This document shows positions 10,680 through 22,166 of a stretch of DNA of 64,000 nucleotides, in pieces. The position numbers were made by a program, and so were the translations under genes. The DNA is from Lactifluus volemus (Eukaryota > Basidiomycota > Agaricomycetes > Russulales > Russulaceae), in contig WTXI01000071.1 of the NCBI GenBank assembly GCA_022376515.1, positions 105,421 through 169,420 of the forward strand, written 5' to 3'. The notes under the pieces were generated by a model, which did no database searches, was not told the origin of the DNA, and saw only the letters and a list, made by a program, of their open reading frames with translations. How positions within the stretch are numbered: the first letter of the stretch is position 1; the number at the start of each line of letters is the position of its first letter.

Positions 10680-12213
10680 CTACTCATAATCCGAGTCTTC
10701 ATTGCGTGAGAGCCAGTGAACCGTGACAGGGTGATCGGAGTGCCGACGTGCAGTGACGAATAGCTCTATGGTTTCCTCCTCGATTTCGTCTCGCCTATCA
10801 CTTCGGTAAAGATAAAGATGTTGAAGTTCGGGTAATACCGCGGTGACACTTTGCCCGGTGTGTCCCCCGAGTCGCAGCGAAGATACAACGTATGGTTGTA
10901 TCGTGTCAAACAAACTCACGGTCTGAACAGCAGTGAATGGGCGGAAAAGTACCAGCCATTCAGGATTGTCCATCAGGTCCTCCAAAACTGAGTTGTCGAA
11001 CTCAGAAAAGGCCATGTCGCATGCGATAGCGAGCACTGTGACTCTGGAAAGTAGAGACGAAGACTGAGTGCATATCTGTGCCATAGACGAAACTTGTCGA
11101 CCTGGCGCGTCATCCATGACTGCCAGGTCGAGTGTTTTGTAGGGACCTGTCCCCTCTGAATGAGAAAATTGAATGACAACGCTATAAAGCATGAATGTCA
11201 CATCCGCACGATCAAACGGCCCGAGAGTCCGTGAGTGAGAAATGACTTGTCGGATGTCAAAGACGTTTTGATGGAAAATGGCCGTGAGATCTTCGAGTCG
11301 AGGGGTATCAATTCGAATCAGGAGGTCCTCCAAGTACTCGTTGGCACCACAAAACTCGAACTGGGTGAGAGCGGGGAGGAGTGCGCGTGTAGGTGCCAGT
11401 GGGGGCGGACGTCGGATTGTCCCGGATTGTCCGAACTGGATGTTAAGGTGTGTGAGCCTGGTCAAGGAGGAGAGACCTGTTGCCATTGCCTCGGGTGAAT
11501 TGCAAGCAATATCAGACATACGTAGAAGCTCGAGATCGGAAAGGTCGTTGCAAGACAAAAGGAATTGAGGCAAGGTCGGAAATGTAAGGCCTTCCAAACA
11601 GAGTGACCGTAGTTGTGGGGCAGAGCCCCCTAGGAACGTATCGGAAAGCACTGGCGCATGGCGATAGAAGTACGTCGAAAGGCGAAAAGTTGTGAGTAGA
11701 GGGAATGGCTTCTGCACCACTGTGGCCAATCTCTCATATTCCGAGTCGGCTAGATGGAGAGTGATTTGGCATATGCGGTCATGGTGCTCGAGTGCAGCCA
11801 TGATGTTATCCCCAAGATTGGAAGAATTGATTTCGATAGGAAAGGGCGGCCAGACGTCCAACATCTCCCTCACAGAAGTACCATCTGTGCAGTAAAGGTG
11901 TAGATCGAGGCTGAGTGGGGATGAAAACATGACGTATCGCCATCTTTGGCATACGTGCACCAGCTTGTGCCACATCTTTGGCCACGGCCTTGAACATTCA
12001 TATGACTTGACAGCAGCCAGTCGGCAGAAGTCGAAGATTTTTAGGAGGATTTCATCTGGAAGCGCTCCGATTGCCACACATGGGGAGTTCTCGCCTAGAA
12101 CACACAGGTAAGTGATCATTGTGGGCGCAAGGAATTGAAAAGACTGTACAATTCCTTCCAGTAGCCTGAGCGTTCAACACCCCGTCCCGTATTACAGGTC
12201 TTAGAAGGGCCAT
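10680..12213 (-). CDS. F-box protein, paralogue 2
   Basis: This is a probable SCF substrate receptor. Exons 12150-12213 and 10680-12094 give 492 residues. The N-terminus is MALLRPVIRDGVLNAQATGR, and after the intron the F-box IGALPDEILLKIFDFCR follows with WHKLVHVCQRWRYVMFSSP. The C-terminal leucine-rich body matches the other two copies almost throughout. A one-base deletion relative to paralogue 1 falls at about 12140, inside the proposed intron, so it does not disrupt the protein. A reading that instead starts at the ATG inside the intron region (near 12119) would give 479 residues and cannot be excluded. Confidence 0.78.
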
Positions 12214-13403
12214 CTGTGATCGGAGGTTCTGAATGGATGATACCGTCTGATTGAGCCTTGAAGTGGGCTGATGAACTTTCGAGAACGTCTGATTTTGGAT
12301 TAGCAAGAGAAACAGTTTTCGGCGAGGCACTGACACGGTTCGGCTCAAGCCTGACGCTGGAGCGCACGTGGCCTTTGGCGCTCATTGGCACGGCTAAGCT
12401 ACTAGTAACACCAGTCACTGGGAGTTTTAGATAACGGCCGTTGGGTGATCACCCCCAACGGGGAGCACCACACCTGTGACACCAGTTTGCCCTCGGGGTG
12501 CCTGCGACGATCGGCTGTACGTCCTTGGGCTCCCTCTCCGTACTTCCTGTGACCTTCTAATATCGCCTCCTGCCGCTTAATCATATTGCGATAAACGCAT
12601 CACTTACTTTATGATACTACTGCCGCCCTTGCCGTCTCATCACCTACATCTAAGCTGTTGAAAAATGAAGCCTGATGCCAAGTCTGATAGAACTTTTGTG
12701 TAGATTTGACGATGTCCCTTCGTGAGATTTCGTTAGCATCTACATTAACCAAATTTGGATGCCAACTGACATCCTTGAACGAGGCCGTGGATGTACGTAG
12801 CAATTGAACTGCCAGTGGCAAGAGCTTGACATGGGTCACCGGTCTATCTACCATGACAGGCGTGACGGAGCGATGACAGAGGTCTCGGAGCTAGTGGAAA
12901 GGAGTCAACCTATCGGTATTAACACAGAAATTCCCTCTCTCACTTGCTCCCGGTCTGATACCAGGCCAGGCGTATCTCGGGGATTCCCCAGCTATTCAAG
13001 TTGAACATTTAGCGGCAACAACAATGACAACCGTATGGGTTTACAAGGCTGGGATTATGATAGCACGGGAGCCATCTCCGCCCTCGCTGGCTTCAGGACA
13101 TCCACATGTACTAGGCTACTAGTATTACCTTCAACAGTACGTTGAATCCAAGTCACAAGCGAGACCCGTGAATGTTGCAATGTACATCAGGTCACGGCAT
13201 GAATGTCATGGGCAACAAGTTGGTTTGCGAATCTGTTCTGACGCACACATCAATGTTTATCAAAATATTCCGCATATCTGTGAACATGGCACAGTTTGAA
13301 GGCATTAAATAACCGGGGTACAGCACGGCAAAGATGGTATGTGTTGTAGACACCAAAGTCAGTGAAAGATAGATGAGCGCCAAACAGCACCGATTGACTC
13401 ACG
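12214..13403. other. intergenic, partly duplicated
   Basis: The first 180 bp are the upstream flank of paralogue 2, homologous to the flank of paralogue 3 up to about 12392. A unique GC-rich stretch of about 190 bp follows (12393-12580). From 12580 onward the DNA matches 9498-10680, which is the downstream part of the tandem unit. Confidence 0.5.
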
Positions 13404-14940
13404 CTACTCATAATCTTCATTTAATGGGAGCCGGTGAACCGTGACAGGGCGATCGGAATGCAGACGTGCAGTGACGAATAGCTCTATGGCTTCCTCCTCG
13501 AGTTTGTCTCGCCAATAAAATTGGTAAAGGTAGAGATGTTGAAGTCCAGGTAACACCTCGGTGACACTTTTCCCGGTATGTCCTCCGAGTCGCAGAGAAG
13601 ATACGATGTATGGTTGTATCTTGCCAAAGAAACGCACGGTATGAACAGCCGTGAATGGGTGGAAAAGTACCAGCCATTCGCGATTGTCCATCAGGTCCTC
13701 CAAATCCGAGATGTCCAACTCCGAGAAGGCTATATCGCTTCCGATATCGAGCTCTGTAACCCCGGAAAGTAGAGACGAAGACTGAGTGCATGTCTGTGCC
13801 ATAGATGAAACCTGTCGACCTGGCGCGTCCTCCATGATTCCCAGGTTGAGCGTTTTGTAGGAACATGTCCCCTCTGACTGGGAAAGTTGGATGGCGACGC
13901 TATAAAGCGTGAATGTCACATGTGCACGATCGAACGGCCCGAGCGTCCGGCGTGAGTGAGAAATGACCTGTCGGATGTCAGAGATGTGCTGATCGAACAC
14001 GATCCTGAGATCTTCGAGTTGAGGGGCATCTATTTGAGCCAGAAGGTCCTCTAAGTGCTCGTTGGTACCACGAAACTCGAACTGGGTGAGAGCAGGGAGG
14101 AGAGCAGGGAGGAGAGCGCGTGTGAGTGGGGGCTGACGTCGGATGGTTCCAGATTGTTCGAACTCGATGTTAAGGTGTGTGAGCCTTGTCAGGGCAGAGA
14201 GACCTGTGGCCATTGCCTCGGGTGAATTGTAACCAATATCGGACATACGTAGAAGCTCGAGTTCGGAAAGGTCGTTGCAAGACAAAAGGAATTGAGGCAA
14301 GGTCGGAAATGTAAGGCCTTCCAAACGGAGTGATCGTAGACGTGGGGCAGAGCCTCCTAGGAACGCATCGGAAAGCACTGGCGCATGCTCATACAAGTAC
14401 GTCGAAAGGTGGAAAGTTGTGAGTAGAGGGAACTGCTTCTGCATCACTGTGGCCAATCTTTCATATTCTGAGTCTGTTAGATGGAGAGTGATTTGGCATA
14501 TGCGGTCATGGTGCTCGAGTGCAGCCATGATGCTATCCCCAATATTCAAAGAACTAATTTCGATAGGAAAGGGCGGCCAGACATTCAACATCTCCTTCAC
14601 AGCAGTATCATTGGTGCAGTAAAGGCGTAGATCGAGGCTGAAGGGGGACGAAAACATGACGTATCGCCATCTTTGGCATACGTGCACCAGCTTGTGCCAC
14701 ATCTTTGGCCACGGCCTTGAACATTCATATGACTTGACAGCAGCCAGTCGGCAGAAGTCGAAGATTTTTAGGAGGATTTCATCTGGAAGCGCTCCGATTT
14801 CCACACATGGGGAGTTCTCGCCTAGAACACACAGGTAAGTGATCATTGTGGGCGCAAGGAATTGAAAAGACCGTACGATTCCTTCCAGGAGCCTGAGTGT
14901 TCAACACCCTGTCCCGTATTACAGGCCTTAGAAGGGCCAT
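13404..14940 (-). CDS. F-box protein, paralogue 3
   Basis: This is a probable SCF substrate receptor. Exons 14877-14940 and 13404-14821 give 493 residues. The F-box core IGALPDEILLKIFDFCR and the segment WHKLVHVCQRWRYVMFSSP are intact. A short in-frame duplication (LLPALLPAL) is seen near 14095-14115, where the genomic word GAGCAGGGAG is repeated. The protein ends NEDYE, close to paralogue 2 (SDYE). Intron structure is the same as in the other copies. All three copies are open, so none is an obvious pseudogene. Confidence 0.78.
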
Positions 14941-17249
14941 CTATCGTGATCGAAGGAACGCCAGAGGTTCTGAATGGCTAATACCGTCTGATTGAGCCTT
15001 GAAATAGGTTGATGAACTTTCGAGAACGTCTGATTTTGGATTAGCAAGAAAAACAGTTTTCGGCGAAGTTCGGACACGGCCCGGCTCAAGCCCGACGCTG
15101 GAGCGCACGTGGCCTTTGGCGCTCACTGGCAACAAAGAGTTGTAATAAGGCGAAAATGATAATCACAAGACAGTGGCAGGAAGACTTTCCCGTGTCACGA
15201 GGCGGTAATCGCCAAATGGTTTTTTTTAACGATTTCTTACACCAGTTATTAAATGAAATACAAAAGTTCTAACTGGCGAAATTGGATTAAATTGAGTGCC
15301 AATGTGACCATTGTGCGTGCTCCAAGGTGCGTGAACACGTTCTAAGTGTCAGATTGGGTGGCTATTGTTGACTCTTCTTACAGTGTAGTTTGGGAGCCCA
15401 TAAATCTCAGACCATGCTCAGACCCAAGCTCAGACCTGTTTCTTTTTCTAAGTCTGCATTTATATTCTGCAACATGTGGCTACTATGACAAAGACGCGGT
15501 CCCCGGGGTGGGATTGTAAATGCGGCTGGGGAAGAAAGAGGCGTAGCAGTGTACTCGACGGTTTCGTGGTTGTGTGGGGGCGGCCAGTAGCACCGGGCAG
15601 GCGGTCGTCGATTAATGATCCGGACGCGGCTGCCGTAGTCACATATGGATGGATGTATCAGTAACAGTGGTCAATGGCTTACAGCCATATGAAACACAAC
15701 TGTTATATACTCTTCGAGACGATTTTGCCTCTCTTTACTAGTTCTCTCACTCTATTTGTTAAAACAGTTAAATTAACTACTGTACAGGGGTGGCGTCCCG
15801 AAGACGCCACAATCCCGCCATCACTACATCAACATCAACTTGAGCCTGAGGCGCAACGGCGCGGGTCCAAAATCGGCTCCTATGGTTGAAGCTTCACCGT
15901 TTGATTGTTCGTTTGATTGTTATACCAAAATGAAGACGGATCAGTGCCGGTGCTAGCTCGGGTGAAACGAGAGCAACTTGAAGTGCACAAATGGGAAGCG
16001 AAGAGTGAGTGAATCAGACAAGTTTGCTGTGTTACGCCATTAAAACAAGTTGTCCGAGGCACAAAAAAATGAGAGGTAAATTAATTTGATATGGTACTAA
16101 CTCCAATTGAATAGCACTCGAAAGGGAGAATAGAAGTAACAACAGGGAGTGAACGATAGTGGAGCAAGAAAATAATAGCTCGACTGCGCCATGAGCGGGC
16201 GCGCCGGCGCTGCGCGGTCGTACTTGGTCCTACCCCGTGGCTTGAGCGGGGTTGAGATGGTCGGCCAATTGTGTAATCGAGACTCGGAGAGAGAGAATGC
16301 TGGCTGGGGCTGGCCGGGGACACAGCGTTAGAGGGGGTTAATCACGGTATAGGGTAGCAACGATAGAGGGGAAACTATTGTCTTTGACAGCGAGAGATGG
16401 CATTGGGGATGCAGTGATGAGATGTCTTTCTCGGGCCGCTCTGAATCGAAGGCAGATATACGAGAACGTCACGGAGGTGCACTGGGGGGCTCCTTCAGTT
16501 CAAGTTGATCCGCAACCACTACCAAGTGCAAATTTTCCACGGCAGCCGTCAGTTAGATTTCTGCATCCGATAATTGGGTATTGTATTCAACGCTGTGCAC
16601 CTGAACGTAAGGCCGACGTCCATACTGTATGTTCGTCTGTCGTATATTGTACAGTAGCTTCGCGAGTTGGCGACGTCTGAAAAACTGCACCGCGTGACAT
16701 AACAGATTGAGACGAAGGATTATTATTAATGATGCTATCGGTTATAAATAGCTTTAACCAACGACTCGGACTCGGATCACTGGCATCCTCTGGTAGATCT
16801 CTACATCCAACAATGTTTCAATTGGCTATGTACAGTATGGTGTACTGTAAGGCGTAAAATTTACGCTGCTGGCGTCGGCTATCTCGGCTGCGTATTACCT
16901 CACCTTGTTCGTCTGTGGCTATGCGTCATCCCACTGAAACCTACATCAATCTCTATTCGCCCAAACCTCGATCCCATGGAAATAAATATTTGAATATGAG
17001 ATGAGGCTGTGATCATAGGTGTGGTTGACTGCGTAATACTGACGGAAGGTCAACATAAATATTTCCCCTCAAAGTGATGTCTCCATCCTCCTTTTCCGAG
17101 TCCTAGCCATCACCACTTCTCTAGGTGCGCGTACATTCTATCATCTTCACCGTCGTCGTTATTTTTACCCTTATATTATTTCGTCCACCCAGGTATCTTA
17201 TTGGATAACCCGGTCGCGCACCTGAGTAATTTTTCTTCAAGCTCTGACA
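14941..17249. other. 2.3 kb without a supported gene
   Basis: After the F-box flank ends at about 15130 I find only short open frames with no family resemblance on either strand. The segment 15230-15460 is AT-rich. The last 250 bp (from about 17000) are the promoter of the first ferritin-like gene and contain AAATATTT stretches and pyrimidine-rich tracts. Confidence 0.4.
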
Positions 17250-18440
17250 ATGATGTTGTCCTTCAAATTCTTGGCGGCAGTTCTTGTTCCTCTCGCCGTG
17301 TCGGCTGTACCAGTCCGCCGCGGTACTGACCCTTCTACCCTTCAAGTCCTCCGTGAGTATTCTCAACCCTATCAGTTGCTATCATCAATTCGGGGGCTTA
17401 TAGACATCCTCAGGGTTCGCGACGGTTCTCGAAAGTCTAGATACCGCCTTTTACGAGGGGCTTCTGGGAAAATTCAAAGCGCAGGATTTCATCAATGCTG
17501 GATTCATCTCTGGGGACCTTCCCATTACTGAACTGACCACAATCGAGGCTGAAGAAGGCACACACGCTACGGCACTTGAGGTATGCATCGACTTGTGCTC
17601 ATTTCTCTCGGAGTTGCGTCTGACAAGTTGGTGTAGGGGATCATTACCAAGCTCGGCGATCAGCCACTCTCTGGCTGTCAGTTCAACGTATCTAGTCTCT
17701 TGACTGATGTGAAGACAGCAGTGAAAGCGTCACGAATCATCGAACAAGTTGGTATTGGGGCTTTCTCTGGTTCCGGTCACTTGATCCAAGATCCGAGTGT
17801 GTTGACGTCTGCGGATTCAATCCTAACGAGCGAGGCGCGGCACCAGGCGATCACCAACCTGCTTAATGCTGCCTCACCCTCTCCTCAGCCCTTTGACATC
17901 CCCCTTCTTCCACAGGAGGTTCTCGCGATGGCGGGAGGCCTCATCTCAGGTTGCGACCTCGGGGTAAAGGGTGCGCTTTCTCACGCTCGGCTGCTTATTA
18001 TTATTAATAATGGAGCTTTCTTCGCGTCATCAGCCAACCCCCCACTCACGGTTACCAACGAAGGTCCCATCTTGATTGACACTATTCTACAGTTCAGCTC
18101 ACCTACCCTCAAAGGAAACACCTCGGTAAGTCACGATCGTTGCACAGCAACCAATATTTTGGCTCGACTCCTCTCACACCTGTATCCACAGGACTACTTC
18201 TGCCAGCTGTTGACTGGTGACATGGCCAATGCAACCGTCCTCCCGTTCGACGATTGCCCCATTCCAGCAACCTTCGAAGGCCCCGCCTTCGCCTTCATCA
18301 CGTCGAATAACCAACCACTTAGCGGCGACGTAATAGTCCGGCAGACGCAGAACAGTACAGTCGTCGCAGGTCCAACCATCCTTTTCGTCGACTCGCTATC
18401 CGACCCGATCGCACAGCTCATCGTCAACAGTCACCAATAG
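17250..18440 (+). CDS. secreted ferritin-like (Rds1-type) protein, copy 1
   Basis: The protein has a signal peptide (about residues 1-20, FKFLAAVLVPLAVSA) and a ferritin-like domain of the Rds1 type known from stress-regulated fungal proteins. Exons 17250-17352, 17414-17580, 17637-17970, 18034-18125 and 18192-18440 close in frame at 314 residues. Domain landmarks are VLESLDTAFYEGLLGKF, DFINAGF, the helix with EAEEGTHATALE, TNLLNAAS and LISGCDLG. The C-terminal part has YFCQLLTGD and FAFITSN and an FVDSLSDPIAQLI tail. Acidic residues typical of the ferritin-like helices are present, but metal binding is not shown. It is the most diverged of the three tandem copies, which share exon number and all intron phases. 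Confidence 0.82.
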
Positions 18441-20927
18441 GTGCTTCTTCCCTCAACGACGCTCATTAGGAGTGAAGACTTAACGTAATAATATTTTTCA
18501 ATGTACTAATGACAGCAATGAATGTTATGATATTTGTTGATTATATTAACGACTGCATCGAGGTACCTATAGCTTGTAGTAATAATAGCAATGGTCCTTT
18601 TTTTCGTTGTGATATATGTATTGGTTGTAGGAATCGTCTCAGCAACTTGAAAGGATTTCGTGCTTCTTTTTCCCGCTTGTTGCCGCTGTCATCATGGTCT
18701 GCTTTGTTTACAACTTTACATGCTTACTGCAATGCTCTTTCTTCACTGAAACCCAACCTTTCTACTTCGTTCATCATCGGGGTAATACGCATGTATTTGT
18801 TTGCCTTTTTGGGCGGATGTGCTACAGCATGGAAATAAACGTATCACTCGTCGAGCGTTAAATATGTTCAATGCCTGCGGCCGTCAATTCAAGTTCTCGC
18901 AACACGCACACTGGTAGACAACAGCGCGAAAAATATCGCCGTTCTACTAAAACCCATCTTTACGCTTTCCTCGCTACTCGAGTGATCCTCCTCCTCCTCC
19001 ACGGCTTCTCCACCGACAACTGATTAATCAACGTGGGTCCGCCCGCATGTCCCGAGCGACACATCACCTGTTTATCCTCTCCTCCGTTTCATCATCATCT
19101 CCATTCGCCGGCGGCTCATCCTCAAAGATCTCGCACTCCAAGATCTTCCTTGATTGTGATCGGCATCAACATTCTGACGTTCCAGGTTTAAGTCCGGTGG
19201 TGGTGCCGGTGGCGTACGGGCCTGGCTGTGCATTCGTCCCACTCCGTCATCACTTGGCAGATTCCATCGTACCGCGTCGTAGCCGAGGGATTGGGATCTG
19301 TACCGTAAGCCCTTGACACGCGAATGGATCTCGGATCTGTCACTTGATAAATGTGATCCCTCGACTGCTGGCGCACAGCGGCCATGGCCACAACGACTAA
19401 GCCTTATAGCCATTCTGGTTCATCATGACTGCTGTAGGGTCGGCCTCGTGGCTACGCTCGGATTCGACCCATTTTGTCCGACATCGGGACATCTCGGACA
19501 TCTCAGGAGATGTAAGGTGACTTCACACTTCAACCCTATTTCAGTGGACGTCTTGGACACACACAGAACAGGGGATATATCTTAATTACTCCATTTTAGG
19601 ACCTTCTTTCATATTACCTTAAGTAGCGACACTCATGTACTTAAGGACACGGAATGTAGGGGAGAAATCCCCAGCAGAAAGCTTGGGTTGCCCCCAAGCA
19701 AATAGCTCACTCCATTATTTTTCATTTGGCACTCCCTGTCCCTCCAACTCACCTGTACTCTGGCGAGTACTTTCACTGCCGAGGTGGGCGCGACCGTGAA
19801 TCGGATGAGACCGGTGACCAGAAAGTCGCGGTAGCAGCGCGCTTGGTAGATGGAGGAGGTTGTGTCAGGCGTGGGTGTTGACACTGATGAACGTCACGGT
19901 AAGCCACGTTTTCCGGTACGTAATCCAATTCGGCTATCAAGTGGAAATACTTATCTCATCACGGACATTACTGTAATCAATGAAATCCGCTTTCGTTCAG
20001 TTAGACGGCCTCGATAACGGACATCATGATGGGTATATTGTACCGTCAGAGGCTACTTACACTGGCAGTAGATGTGGCGCTCATCTTCAGTGACATGTGA
20101 TGACTTGACGTTCTTGGAAGCCGTAGGCAGCGCTAAGCATTCACTGTAGATTCTACTGGAATATCCTGCATTGTATACATGCAGGGAGGTGCGTGGGTGA
20201 TCAGATCGATCAGACTGTGTGTGAAAGGGGGGGGAAAGGGGGCGACACCTCTTCATCTTTCACAGCTTCAATGGAAGCCTTGTAACTAATTATAGCACAA
20301 AGTACGTACATTGAGGTAAATTTCGAAGCACTCAGACGCGAAAAACTAGGGGGAGGCCGGCGAGGATGTAAAGAAAACTATAGCCGAAACAAGGGAGGTA
20401 TTACATACCGCGCGGGGCCCCGGTAGGCGAGCGAAGATGGGAATGTGGCTGAGGTGACCGTGACGTGGTGTTGTGTTGAATTACCAAATATGATCCTTAG
20501 CCAGTCACCAAGCTCAATCCCCACGGACGAATATGTTATCAAAAGATAACACGAGACACAATAGCGTTTCGACCTTGTGACAGATTATGCCAGCATGTGT
20601 TTTCGATGGCAAATGAGGTCGAATGGTCGTCCAATCACCGCTTCTGTGACGAAAAATCGATATAAATTCGACTTGCTCACAAGGTACACTATTGTCCCCA
20701 TTCCGAGCCGCCTTTTCTCATCTACCACTTTCTTTTTTCCCAGGTGCGCATACTTTCTGTCAATCAACATCATGATGATCAGTGCCACTGATATCATCAT
20801 CATCCTTTTGAACTCTTCAGGTTATCGTCGGGTTTCTCTTTGAGTAGCCTTGTTGCGCCCAAGAATTATTAGGAATCTTCCATAAAGCATCGGTAGTAGT
20901 TTGAGGCCTCCCGACAACGACACACCC
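18441..20927. other. 2.5 kb without a supported gene
   Basis: No family match is seen on either strand. The last 330 bp form the promoter of the second ferritin-like gene and are shared with the third gene. Confidence 0.4.
20600..20920 (+). promoter_or_regulatory. duplicated promoter and 5' UTR of ferritin-like copy 2
   Basis: The block is homologous to 24625-24935 in front of copy 3. It contains TATAAAT at 20661-20667 (GATAAAAA at the matching place in copy 3), then a pyrimidine-rich tract ending TTTTTTCCCAG before GTGCGCAT near 20743. That layout could be a 5' UTR splice site. The distance from the TATA-like word to the ATG is about 260 bp, longer than usual in fungi, which supports a long or spliced leader. 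Confidence 0.5.
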
Positions 20928-22166
20928 ATGTTGTTCGACTTGTTCTTCATCCTCTTGGCGGCTGTCCCTTTGTCGGCTACACCGGCCCGCCCAGGTATTG
21001 ACCGCCACAGTCACGGCACTGACCCAGACACCCTTGCGTACCTCCGTGAGTACTTCCGATCACTACCGTCGATTCGGACGCCTATCGACATTCTCAGATA
21101 TCGCGGCTGTTCTCGAGAATCTAGATACAACGTTTTATAAGACGGTTCTGGCCAAATTCCAGCCAAAGGATTACATCGATGCTGGCTTCAAGTCTTCGGA
21201 CATTCCCACTACGGAACTAAGCATCGTCGAGAGGGAAGAAGCGAAACACGCCAAGATTCTTGAGGTGTGCATCGACTCTCTGCAATGGTTCATCTCTCTT
21301 TGAGTTGTTGCCTCTGACAGTTTGGCACAGGAGACCATCATAAAGTTTGGCGATACGCCGCTGTCCTGTCAGTTCAACGTCTCTGGACTCGTGGGAGATG
21401 TCGCAACGGCGATGCATGTGGCACGAATCATCGAATTCGTTGGTTCTGCAGCTTTTGCTGGTGCTTGCCCCACAATTCAGAACAAGAAGGTGCTCACGAC
21501 CGCGGCTTTGATCGGAGAGAACGAGGGGCATCACCATGTGATCGCCAACCTGCTTAATGCCGCCAGCTTTGGGCCGAATGCCATTATCCCCGCCATTCTT
21601 CCCCAGGAGGCTCTCGCGATTGCGGGATCGCACATCTCGGGTTGCGACCTCAACGTAATACGTGCGCTTACTCATTCCCGGCCGCTTACCTGTGGAGCTG
21701 TTTGATAAATTTTTGTTTGTTTTTCGCATTATCAGCCAACCCCTCTCTCGCGATTATCAATAACAGTACCATCGAGAATGGCATGAAGCTAGAGTTCAGC
21801 TCGTCTGCCCTCAACGGAAGCACCTCGGTACGTCCGATTTAGTCATGGTCTTCGCACAGCGACCAAAGTTCTCTATTTTCTAACGCATGCACAACTTCTC
21901 CCACCTCCTATGTACAGTCCTACTACTGCCAGCTGTTGTCTGGTGGCCATGGCCATGCCATTGTTCTCCCGCTCGGTAACTGTATTGTTCCAGCAAACAT
22001 CGAGGGCGGCGTCTTCGCCTTCGTCACGGAGGACAAAAACGCACTGAGTAACAACGTAGTAGACCGACCGCCCAATTCAGCCACTCACATCATCATTGGT
22101 CCAACCGTCTTCTTCGTCGACAAGCACACAGACCCGATCGGCCAGCTGATCAGGAATGTCAGCTAA
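20928..22166 (+). CDS. secreted ferritin-like (Rds1-type) protein, copy 2
   Basis: Exons 20928-21045, 21098-21264, 21331-21661, 21736-21827 and 21918-22166 give 318 residues. The signal peptide is MLFDLFFILLAAVPLSATPA. The ferritin-like domain has VLENLDTTFYKTVLAKFQ, DYIDAGF, the acidic helix VEREEAKHAKILE and HISGCDLN. The third intron uses the donor GTGCGC after a phase-1 base; an upstream GTAATA donor would break the frame, and the same is true in the other two copies. The C-terminal region has YYCQLLSGG and ends FVDKHTDPIGQLIRNVS. Flanking 3' sequence is shared with copy 3, so these two arose from the more recent duplication. Confidence 0.85.

Larger units (their letters stand above)
7490..12240. 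repeat. large inverted repeat made by F-box paralogues 1 and 2
   Basis: The forward arm (about 7490-9310) and the reverse-complement arm (about 10490-12240) cover promoter flank, whole gene and about 200 bp of 3' flank. The spacer is about 1.2 kb. Homology in the 3' flank is visible in blocks such as GGTGCCATGTTCACAGTGAT at 9217, matched in reverse near 10560. The arms differ by many substitutions, so this is not a recent perfect palindrome. Confidence 0.75.
9498..15130. repeat. tandem duplication carrying F-box paralogues 2 and 3
   Basis: Unit 1 runs from about 9498 to 12392 and unit 2 from about 12580 to 15130, both with the F-box gene on the reverse strand. Each carries the same order: 3' intergenic block, F-box gene, upstream flank ending in GCGCACGTGGCCTTTGGCGC. 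The units differ by indels; unit 1 holds about 300 bp more in the 3' intergenic part. Confidence 0.75.

Noticed and set aside
17961..17966. GTAAAG as donor of intron 3 in ferritin-like copy 1 (and the matching GTAATA and GTAACA in copies 2 and 3)
   Set aside because: Its phase does not fit the following exon in any of the three genes; the next GT (GTGCGC or GTACGC) fits in all three.
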